Source: Nanobdellota archaeon (lineage in GTDB: Archaea; Nanobdellota; Nanobdellia; Pacearchaeales; GW2011-AR1). From it: a DNA stretch of 6,278 bases. This document shows positions 1 to 5,319 of this stretch, piece by piece (the first letter of the stretch is position 1; every line of letters begins with the position of its first letter). A model generated the notes under the pieces. The model was not told the origin of the DNA and ran no database searches. It saw nothing but the letters and a program-made list of their open reading frames with translations. The translations under genes and the position numbers were made by a program. The stretch spans positions 1 through 6,278 of the forward strand of contig JAHJMH010000018.1 of assembly GCA_018821425.1 (NCBI GenBank), read 5' to 3'.

Positions 1-444
1 AAATAAATCTTTCATATCTATCTCTTCCCCATCTAAAGAAACAACATAATCAATATCAGTATTAGCTTCGATAAACCTGATAAATTCCTGAGGCCCCCAT
101 CCCTCTTGAACAGCAGTATCATAAAACCCGTTTAATTGTGCTATTCTTTCTTTTTCTTCTTGAGCTTTTTTCCCAACCCTTACTAATGAAACAAGAGAAT
201 TATTAAGTCCCGTCCTTAATTCCGACTCTAAATAATCCAAAGGTTTAATTGCTCTAACCCTTGTAACAACTTTTCCTATAACTGGTAATTTCCCTAAATA
301 ACCCATTACACCCATTCCATGATTAAGAGATCTAGCTATTTGATAATCAATATCTCTGGCTTCCTTGAAAGAATCTTCTAACCCCTTACCAATTTCACGA
401 GTAATTTCTCTTTCACGACCAAAACTAACTGTTGCTGGTAACAT
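1..444 (-). CDS. Unrecognised helical protein, N-terminal 148 residues (3' end outside window)
   Basis: I do not recognise this protein. The reading frame is open from the ATG at 444 to the window edge, and an in-frame TAG at 453-451 just before the ATG fixes the start. The visible 148 residues begin MLPATVSFGRERE and are mostly charged, probably helical. A small Gly-rich, mildly hydrophobic patch lies around residues 46-65 (MGVMGYLGKLPVIGK). A Lys/Glu-rich helix follows at about 100-115 (RVGKKAQEEKERIAQL), and then an acidic tail (SLDGEEIDMKDLF). There is no signal peptide or true membrane helix. The GKLPVIGK patch followed by long charged helices faintly recalls TelA-type (toxic anion resistance) proteins, but this is too weak to name it. 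A strong BRE/TATA promoter lies directly upstream, so it is probably transcribed independently of the glycosyltransferase gene before it. I am confident it is a real gene and unsure of its function. Confidence 0.8.
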   Translation of the reverse strand, partial: MLPATVSFGREREITREIGKGLEDSFKEARDIDYQIARSLNHGMGVMGYLGKLPVIGKVVTRVRAIKPLDYLESELRTGLNNSLVSLVRVGKKAQEEKERIAQLNGFYDTAVQEGWGPQEFIRFIEANTDIDYVVSLDGEEIDMKDLF

Positions 445-465
445 ATAAATCTAGAGAAATTTCCC

Positions 466-480
466 TATTTAAATCTTTCG
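466..480 (-). promoter_or_regulatory. Archaeal BRE/TATA promoter of the leftward gene at 444
   Basis: Read on the minus strand the site is CGAAAGATTTAAATA: a purine-rich BRE-like element followed by a near-consensus archaeal TATA box (TTTAAATA, 473-466). The box is centred about 25 bases before the ATG at 444. Transcription would therefore start at or next to the start codon, giving a leaderless mRNA. No Shine-Dalgarno sequence is present. Confidence 0.75.
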
Positions 481-484
481 TTTG

Positions 485-501
485 TAACTACTTTGTAGTT
501 A
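485..501. repeat. 17-bp perfect palindrome upstream of a promoter (possible operator)
   Basis: TAACTAC-TTT-GTAGTTA has seven perfectly paired bases per arm around a three-base centre. It lies 4 bases upstream of the BRE of the gene starting at 444. This is the size and placement of a binding site for a dimeric helix-turn-helix regulator. As RNA it would instead be a short hairpin in the 3' region of the glycosyltransferase transcript. The symmetry is directly visible; the regulatory role is inferred. Confidence 0.45.
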
Positions 502-506
502 GTGTA

Positions 507-540
507 GGTGATTAATTATCCACCCAAAATCTTAATCACC
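507..540. repeat. 9-bp inverted repeat with 16-base loop in the 3' flank of the GT2 gene
   Basis: GGTGATTAA (507-515) is perfectly complementary to TTAATCACC (532-540). On the minus strand it lies 56 to 89 bases past the stop of the family 2 glycosyltransferase. It could fold as a 3' UTR hairpin or act as a transcription-end element, although no long U-run follows it. The rest of the 445-595 gap holds only this repeat, the 17-bp palindrome, the promoter and AT-rich sequence. The only small frames I checked there are of 6 and 10 codons and are not credible genes. Confidence 0.4.
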
Positions 541-595
541 ACAAAATTACTCCAACCAAATTTCCCATTTTTTAATTTATCTCTATGAGCATTTA

Positions 596-1357
596 TTATT
601 GAAAATATTTCCCACTTTTCAACTTTTGCATAATATGCTTAGCAGCTATTTTCATTTTTTCGAGATTTTTCGATTTTTGATTTTCATGTGATCGATACTC
701 AAATGCTATAATTGGAACTTTTGCTAATTTGTAACCCTTGCCTATTATCTGAAACCATAAATCATAGTCTTCGGAATTTCTTAATTCTTTGTCCAATTTT
801 ATACCTTTATCAAAAATTTCTTTTCTTAACATAACACTTCCCCCCGGGATGAAATCTTTGGGGTGGAGTATTTTTGCGGGATCTGTCCTTTCTAAGATAT
901 TTTCTTTCTGAGCTCTTTTCAAAATTTCGTAAGGAGATTCTCTAAAATCTATTGCCTCTACTTTTTTCTTTGTTCCCCCTTCTCTAAATGTAATCATGTT
1001 CGAATAAACCATTGATATTTTAGGGTTTGTTTCGAGAAATCTTAATTGTTTTGCCAAACGATTTTTAGACATCAAGTCATCCGAGTCTAGGAACGCTATA
1101 TATTCGCCCCTCGCCTTTTTTAGTCCTTCATTTAATGCTCCTGCCCTCCCAAGATTTTGTTTTAATTTTATTAGACGGATTCTTGAATCTTTTCTTGATT
1201 TTTGTTCAACTATATTTGGAGTTGTGTCTTTGCTACAATCATCTATTACAATAATTTCAATAGCTTTAATGGATTGGTTAAGAATCGAGTCAAGACATTC
1301 TTGAATATATTTTTCAGTATTATATCCTGCTATGACGACGCTGATTTTCGGTTTCAT
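596..1357 (-). CDS. Family 2 (GT-A) glycosyltransferase
   Basis: This is a 253-residue inverting GT-A enzyme that should transfer a sugar from a nucleotide-sugar donor to a cell-surface or lipid-linked acceptor at the cytoplasmic side. The N-terminus KISVVIAGYNTEKYIQECL is the typical first strand and helix of the family. VIDDCSKD (37-44) contributes to the nucleotide pocket, the metal-binding DXD-type motif is DSDD at 91-94, GGSVMLRKEIF (172-182) is the usual acceptor-side loop, and ED at 196-197 (NSEDYDLW) holds the likely catalytic base. There are no membrane helices and the length is normal for a stand-alone domain. It follows the membrane protein gene by 51 bases. A weak TATA-like AT stretch (about 1378-1389) lies in that gap, so it may be both co-transcribed and internally promoted. 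An in-frame TAA at 1384-1382 limits the start, and ATG 1357 gives the complete domain. The family is certain; donor and acceptor cannot be read from the sequence. Confidence 0.93.
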   Translation of the reverse strand: MKPKISVVIAGYNTEKYIQECLDSILNQSIKAIEIIVIDDCSKDTTPNIVEQKSRKDSRIRLIKLKQNLGRAGALNEGLKKARGEYIAFLDSDDLMSKNRLAKQLRFLETNPKISMVYSNMITFREGGTKKKVEAIDFRESPYEILKRAQKENILERTDPAKILHPKDFIPGGSVMLRKEIFDKGIKLDKELRNSEDYDLWFQIIGKGYKLAKVPIIAFEYRSHENQKSKNLEKMKIAAKHIMQKLKSGKYFQ

Positions 1358-1408
1358 AATCTCAGAGTATTTTGAAATTTTTTAATTTATTCTTTTGTAA
1401 ATTCTGGA

Positions 1409-1987
1409 TTAAGCATGAGGCTCAAGATTTCTCTTTATGATAAAGTATGCGCCAACAATTCCAAATGATGCTGTTAATACGAGGATGATGCTATTTGAGA
1501 TCTCACCTAGGGGGATGAATACTGTTTTTAGAGCATAAACACTTGAAACATAAGTTATGAAGTAAAACATTGATTCTGATAGGGCACTAATATGTTTTGC
1601 CCCACTTTCGTTTATTATCCTTCTTAAGAAATAGGCTAGACCAAATCCCACTATTAAAATTATTAATGCTCCAACAAATGAAGGCACAATTACCAATACG
1701 TTAGTTACTGTTTTGGTGGTGCTAATTCCTAACTGTGAAATCCCCCCAATAAAAAATGCGGTGTATATTGACCATCTTATGATGGCTCTAGTTAGATCAC
1801 AAATCCCTTTCTTTATCTTTGTTTCTAATTCTATTTTATCAAAAAACTTTTTGAGGCCGATATTTACAATCCTCCCAAAAATAACCCCCACTACTATTAA
1901 CCCTACTGCAAAAATAACCTTTAAGATTAACAGACGGGTGTCTATACTTCCCACAAAATTTGTTTTTAATAATTCTCCCAAATCCAT
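1409..1987 (-). CDS. Five-helix membrane protein, MscS 'conserved TM helix' type without a channel domain
   Basis: A 192-residue integral membrane protein with hydrophobic segments at about 19-43, 69-88, 95-121, 139-158 and 165-184. Segments 1 and 3 each have the pattern of a long Gly/Ala-containing helix followed by basic and hydrophobic residues (VGLIVVGVIFGRIVNIGLKK and IVGFGLAYFLRRII). This matches the repeated 'conserved TM helix' found beside mechanosensitive channel domains. The MscS pore helix and beta domain are absent, so by itself it should not be called a channel. The short C-terminus is basic then polar (IIKRNLEPHA). It starts 24 bases after the stop of the GT4 gene with no visible Shine-Dalgarno and is probably co-transcribed with it. 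An in-frame TAA at 2005-2003 confines the start. It might be a scaffold, a transporter-like helper for glycan export, or an envelope-tension protein; none of these is proven. Confidence 0.85.
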   Translation of the reverse strand: MDLGELLKTNFVGSIDTRLLILKVIFAVGLIVVGVIFGRIVNIGLKKFFDKIELETKIKKGICDLTRAIIRWSIYTAFFIGGISQLGISTTKTVTNVLVIVPSFVGALIILIVGFGLAYFLRRIINESGAKHISALSESMFYFITYVSSVYALKTVFIPLGEISNSIILVLTASFGIVGAYFIIKRNLEPHA

Positions 1988-2011
1988 TTTATTTATAATA
2001 TTTTAATGTTT

Positions 2012-3295
2012 TTAAGCTCTATCTAAACCCTTCATGGCCTCTTCTATTTTCTCGGTTTCATCTGCCTCTTTCCTTTTTGCAATTATTTTATATAACTCAA
2101 GAGTCCTTTTACTTATATCTTCCCAACTAAAATTCTCAGCTCTTTTAATTGCTCGTCTTGAATATCTTTCCCTTAGCCTGTAATCCCCTATTAATCTTAA
2201 TATTCCTGCCACAAACAATTTTGTGTTTAAAGGAATGACCATCCCCCCATCCCGAACAATCTCAGGCATTCCCCCTCGGTTAGATACTATAGTTGCTTTG
2301 CCGCAAGCCATTGCTTCTAAAACGGTCATGCCAAAAGATTCATATCTTGAAGGTTGGATGTACACAGTGCATTGATTATATATCTCATTCAGCTTTTCAC
2401 GATCAACAGAGGTCTTGTGCCAGATAAATCTTTCGGGAAATTCTTTTTCTGTTGCCTCTAACCTCTTTTTTATTTTTTCCATAGACTCTGACAAATAATT
2501 ATCTATTGGAACAATAAGTTCTATTTTTATCTCAGAATCTTCTTTTAGGACTCTTCGCGATATTTTTTCTACGATGTCTATTCCCTTCTCCATGCTAAAT
2601 CGGGCTATGAACAAAACTCTTTTGTCTTTAAGAGGTTCATTATTTGGTTTGAAAGTTTCTAAATCAACCCCGTTTGGAATGTTAAACACTCTGCTTCCCT
2701 TTAAGGCAGGGTAGGCTTTGAGAATATCTTTCCTTAAATCCTCTGAGACCGAAATTATTGCATCCGGATAAGTTACATTACTTTGCATCCAGTTTACGAC
2801 TCCCATATATCTTTTGTTTTCTTTTGAGGTATACTTTACTCTTAGCCTCTCAAGGGAGTGGAATGTGTGGATCCATTTTGCATCCGTAAAATATTTTGAG
2901 ATAAGTCCAGAATTCATCGTTATTTGGGAGTGCATTATGTCAAACTTCTCTTTAGCATTTTCATTGAAGATTTTTGTTAGAATAAGGCTATCAAACATAA
3001 ATGTTCCAAGTTTTCTCTTTAATGTTGGATCTACTTGAGGTAATCCTGAATTCACATTTATTTTATGGACTATTCTTCTCCCCTCTCCGATGAATTCTGT
3101 TTTTACAGAATCCTTTTCGCCCATGGTGAATACATGGACATCGCACCCTAACTTTGCCAAACCTTCTGAAAGGTAATAAGTGTGAATAGCCACGCCTTGA
3201 TTTGAGGCTTTATCTAGATATTGTGGACTTATTATCCCTACCTTGAATGGTTTATTTAGAAGGCTTTTTGCGCTATAAATTAGCTTCTCAAACAT
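2012..3295 (-). CDS. Family 4 (GT-B) glycosyltransferase
   Basis: A 427-residue retaining GT-B glycosyltransferase, cytoplasmic or peripherally membrane-bound, expected to add a hexose or similar sugar to a lipid or glycan acceptor. The N-terminal Rossmann domain begins with KVGIISPQY at 18-26 and NQGVAIHTYYLSEGLAKLG at 32-50. The linker region carries SVSEDLRKD (182-190) and NIPNGVDLETF (205-215). The C-terminal nucleotide-sugar domain starts at LFIARFSMEKGID (228-240), where R232 and K237 are the usual phosphate-binding residues. The hallmark E-x7-E motif is E319 to E327 in PSRYESFGMTVLEAMACGKA, followed by SNRGGMPEIV. An 18-residue amphipathic extension precedes the first strand, and a charged helical tail (about 406-427) follows the domain. 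It heads the leftward cluster, with its own TATA box, and an in-frame TAA at 3313-3311 limits the start. The family assignment is secure; the substrate is unknown. Confidence 0.94.
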   Translation of the reverse strand: MFEKLIYSAKSLLNKPFKVGIISPQYLDKASNQGVAIHTYYLSEGLAKLGCDVHVFTMGEKDSVKTEFIGEGRRIVHKINVNSGLPQVDPTLKRKLGTFMFDSLILTKIFNENAKEKFDIMHSQITMNSGLISKYFTDAKWIHTFHSLERLRVKYTSKENKRYMGVVNWMQSNVTYPDAIISVSEDLRKDILKAYPALKGSRVFNIPNGVDLETFKPNNEPLKDKRVLFIARFSMEKGIDIVEKISRRVLKEDSEIKIELIVPIDNYLSESMEKIKKRLEATEKEFPERFIWHKTSVDREKLNEIYNQCTVYIQPSRYESFGMTVLEAMACGKATIVSNRGGMPEIVRDGGMVIPLNTKLFVAGILRLIGDYRLRERYSRRAIKRAENFSWEDISKRTLELYKIIAKRKEADETEKIEEAMKGLDRA

Positions 3296-3315
3296 ACTAA
3301 TTAACCTGTTTTATC

Positions 3316-3323
3316 TTTTAAAA
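3316..3323 (-). promoter_or_regulatory. TATA box of the GT4 gene cluster
   Basis: TTTTAAAA is centred about 25 bases before the ATG at 3295, the leaderless archaeal spacing. It is embedded in the 14-bp palindrome ATCTTTTAAAAGAT, so a protein binding the palindrome would block TBP. The upstream BRE position (TTAATC on the minus strand) is only a weak match. Confidence 0.55.
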
Positions 3324-3332
3324 GATTAACTA

Positions 3333-3353
3333 TTTGGCCTTTGAAAGGCTAAA
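3333..3353. repeat. 21-bp near-perfect palindrome upstream of the GT4 TATA box (possible operator)
   Basis: The core GCCTTT-G-AAAGGC (3337-3349) is flanked by TTTG and TAAA. Nine of ten base pairs are symmetrical about position 3343; the exception is the 3336/3350 pair. It begins 9 bases beyond the TATA box of the leftward gene, a position comparable to that of the unrelated palindrome at 485-501 before the next promoter. It contains more G and C than its surroundings, which makes chance symmetry less likely. The regulator is unknown. Confidence 0.5.
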
Positions 3354-3464
3354 ATTCTCTTAAAAGACTTGCGGAAGGAGTGAATTTTTTAAGAATATTC
3401 AAAAAACGTTTTGTAAAATTTTACTGCTGATGTCGTCTCTTTCTAGAAACATTTTAACAATAAG

Positions 3465-3472
3465 TTTATAAA
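3465..3472 (+). promoter_or_regulatory. TATA box of the exported Cys-rich protein gene
   Basis: TTTATAAA is centred 25.5 bases before the ATG at 3494, so the transcript would begin at the start codon. The in-frame upstream TTG at 3473 abuts this TATA box and would be outside the transcript, so 3494 is the better start. There is no Shine-Dalgarno sequence before 3494 (CATCTTTTAAGA). Confidence 0.7.
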
Positions 3473-3493
3473 TTGGTTTATCATCTTTTAAGA

Positions 3494-5257
3494 ATGGGTG
3501 ATTGGGAAAAGAGGTTCGTGTTTTTATTTATTGCTGTGTTTGTAATGATTCTTTCTTCAGGAGTTTATGCTCGGGAAACTACAGATATTCAAGATGCTTC
3601 TGGAAGTACTGATATTCCTGCTAAATTTTCTGATGCAGAGCTTGAAGTCGGAGCAGGTCTTGGTCCTGATAGTGCCTTTTACTTTTTTGATAAGTTCTTT
3701 GACCGGTTCGGAGATGATATTCAGATTCGCGAAGAGAAGGTTTCCGAAATAAAAGATATGATTCATCAAGGAAAAATTGAAGACGCTAGAGTTGCACTTG
3801 AACAGTATAGAAATTCTGCTGATGTTATTGAAAGAGAAGCAGATCCTGGAAGTAGGGAAGAGGCTTTGAGGAGTGCGGCCGCGATAAGAAATGCTATCTC
3901 TGATTTGGAAGAAGAAATTCCTGAAGAAGACAGGGAAGATTTTGTTGTTGATGTTCTTGAGCGAGAGGGTAGAATATCTTCGGCTGTTGAGATTTCCTCA
4001 AAGATAAAAGAACTTTGTGAAGCTCTTTCAGGCTTGGATCCTTTGGAATATTCTAGAATTTGTAATACTGATGATAATTCCCCAGATTGGCAAAAGAAAC
4101 TTGATAGAGACTTGACTAAAGAACAAATTGAAGAGGCTAAAAAGTTTGGGAAAATTATGCAACAGTGCTTTGAAACTTCAGGACAAAATTGTGATTGCGC
4201 TGAGATTCCTTTCACTGACTTTGCACAAGCATGTTCAATTGCAGCACCTTTGGCAACAGCTTGTGAAATTGGAAACGATGAAAATGCATGCGAACAACTT
4301 GATAACTTAGAGATGCCAGATTTACCTCCTCATTTGCAAGATGTTTTTGATAGTCTTGATAAAGATATTTCTGATTCTCAGTTTGATTTGCATATGCCTC
4401 GTGAGTGTCAAAAAGCTGGGATAACTAGTCCAAATGAATGTAGAAAAATAATGATTGAAACTAATGCTCCCGAAGAATGTAGAGCAGCCTTGCTTAAGGC
4501 AAATGTTCAGAATGAAAGAGAGGGGAGGGAAATTTGTGAGAAAATAATGTTTGAGTTGAATGCACCTCAAGAATGTGTTGATGCTGGATTGACAGACCAC
4601 AAAGAGTGTGGAACCTTTATGTTTAGACAAAATGCACCTCAGGAATGTGTTGATGCTGGATTGACTGGAGAGCAACAGAGTGACCATAAAAAATGTGAAG
4701 GAATAATGAAGTCTCAACAAGGAGATGGAAATTTTAACAATAGAGGTCCTGGAAATTTTGGAGGAAATTGTAGAGAGATTCAAAATTCTGAAGAAAGACT
4801 TGCTTGTTATGACGGAGCACTTCAAGGGACAAGAGAATTCAAAGACGATTATCAAGAGAGATTCAAAGAAGACCAAGAGTCTATAAGAATGTGCGCTGAT
4901 AAATGTAGTAGCCAAGGTGGTGCTTGGGACTTTTCAAATGGGAATTGTGAATGTCGTTCCGGTGGAGATTTTCAGGAAAGACACGAAGGTGATTTTGGAG
5001 GAGAATTTAGAAATGAAGAACAGTTCAGGGAAGAATTTCAGCGACCTTCTGAAGGATTCATTCCTCCTGAGGGAGAATTTAGGGAAGGAGTTCCTCCTGA
5101 AGGATTTGTTCCTCCATCAGAGCCTACACCAACACCTGTTCCTGGAACGACCCTAACACCTACGGAACCTCAACCAACCCCATCTCCAACCCCCGAGCCA
5201 ATACCTGTAAGTTTTAGAATTACTGGAAACGCGTTTCTTAAATATTACTATAGATAA
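3494..5257 (+). CDS. Exported cysteine-rich repeat protein with DUF5667-like N-terminal domain and ITGNAF C-terminus
   Basis: A 587-residue protein of unknown function, secreted or surface-exposed. Residues 1-26 form a Sec-type signal peptide (basic KR, then FVFLFIAVFVMILSS, cleavage probably after VYA-26). Residues about 50-165 form a charged helical region opening with GLGPDSAFYFFDKFFDRFGD. This resembles the DUF5667 pattern (P-x-S-x-x-Y, then long E/K/A-rich helices). All 22 cysteines lie between C175 and C487: a block at 175-280, four PxECxxAG-type repeats at 302-409, and a final MCADKC...CECR cluster (466-488). Next come Gln/Glu/Phe/Gly-rich sequence with PPEGEF/PPEGF repeats and a Pro/Thr linker (542-571), then SFRITGNAFLKYYYR. 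There is no C-terminal membrane helix. The even cysteine count in an exported protein suggests disulphides or metal binding. ATG 3494 is preferred over the in-frame TTG at 3473 because of the TATA position. I recall similar cysteine-repeat proteins in DPANN genomes but cannot confirm it. The gene is certain; its function is unknown. Confidence 0.92.
   Translation: MGDWEKRFVFLFIAVFVMILSSGVYARETTDIQDASGSTDIPAKFSDAELEVGAGLGPDSAFYFFDKFFDRFGDDIQIREEKVSEIKDMIHQGKIEDARVALEQYRNSADVIEREADPGSREEALRSAAAIRNAISDLEEEIPEEDREDFVVDVLEREGRISSAVEISSKIKELCEALSGLDPLEYSRICNTDDNSPDWQKKLDRDLTKEQIEEAKKFGKIMQQCFETSGQNCDCAEIPFTDFAQACSIAAPLATACEIGNDENACEQLDNLEMPDLPPHLQDVFDSLDKDISDSQFDLHMPRECQKAGITSPNECRKIMIETNAPEECRAALLKANVQNEREGREICEKIMFELNAPQECVDAGLTDHKECGTFMFRQNAPQECVDAGLTGEQQSDHKKCEGIMKSQQGDGNFNNRGPGNFGGNCREIQNSEERLACYDGALQGTREFKDDYQERFKEDQESIRMCADKCSSQGGAWDFSNGNCECRSGGDFQERHEGDFGGEFRNEEQFREEFQRPSEGFIPPEGEFREGVPPEGFVPPSEPTPTPVPGTTLTPTEPQPTPSPTPEPIPVSFRITGNAFLKYYYR
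4397..4720 (+). repeat. Four tandem Cys-containing protein repeats, including a nearly identical 72-base pair
   Basis: Four units begin at P302, P326, P358 and P382 of the exported protein. The first and third are 24 residues long, the second 32 and the fourth about 28. Each reads roughly P-x-E-C-x-x-A then a second Cys (EC, IC or KC) and K/F-I-M, and the first three end in NA. Units 3 and 4 start with 35 bases (4559-4593 and 4631-4665) that differ at one position only, exactly 72 bases apart, which indicates a recent in-frame duplication. Units 2 and 4 carry short insertions (LLKANVQNEREG and GEQQS) between their cysteines, so the spacing between paired Cys varies. Confidence 0.85.
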
Positions 5258-5283
5258 AAACATTATTGTATCTGAAAAATTTT

Positions 5284-5298
5284 GGAAACATTTAATAA
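5284..5298 (+). promoter_or_regulatory. BRE/TATA promoter of the tyrosyl-tRNA synthetase gene
   Basis: GGAAACA (BRE-like) followed by TTTAATAA (5291-5298) is centred 25.5 bases before the ATG at 5320. It lies in the 62-base gap after the exported protein gene, giving the synthetase its own leaderless transcript. No convincing terminator for the preceding gene is visible in that gap. Confidence 0.65.
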
Positions 5299-5319
5299 TT
5301 GATAATAACTTTCTTGGTC

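Larger units (their letters stand above)
3296..3493. promoter_or_regulatory. Divergent intergenic control region with several palindromes
   Basis: This 198-base AT-rich gap separates the leftward glycosyltransferase cluster from the rightward exported protein. It holds a TATA box for each side (3316-3323 minus, 3465-3472 plus) and several palindromes. These include ATCTTTTAAAAGAT (3313-3326, over the leftward TATA), a 21-bp near-perfect palindrome at 3333-3353, GTAAAATTTTAC (3413-3424) and TTTCTAGAAA (3440-3449). TTAAAAGA or its complement recurs at 3314-3325, 3360-3367 and 3485-3492. I see no credible small gene or structured RNA here. Joint control of both sides is a hypothesis. Confidence 0.55.

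Noticed and set aside
1713..2006. 97-codon open frame on the plus strand
   Set aside because: It lies antisense to the membrane protein gene; its hydrophobic residues mirror that gene and it has no promoter or family signature.
3361..3460. Possible small RNA in the divergent gap
   Set aside because: No cloverleaf, box C/D pair or stable long stem was found; the palindromes there are short and AT-rich.
3473..3493. Seven-codon TTG-initiated extension of the exported protein
   Set aside because: The TTG abuts the TATA box and would lie upstream of the expected transcription start; the ATG at 3494 gives a standard signal peptide.
3875..3882. GCGGCCGC, a rare GC-only octamer in AT-rich sequence
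   Set aside because: It is explained by consecutive Ala codons in the helical domain and has no sign of a cloning junction or function.
3766..4215. 149-codon Ser-rich open frame on the minus strand
   Set aside because: It is a shadow of the exported protein gene: Ser and Leu arise from the complements of Glu/Lys-rich codons.
4322..4915. 197-codon open frame on the minus strand
   Set aside because: It is antisense to the Cys-repeat region, and its internal repetition simply reflects the DNA repeats of the real gene.
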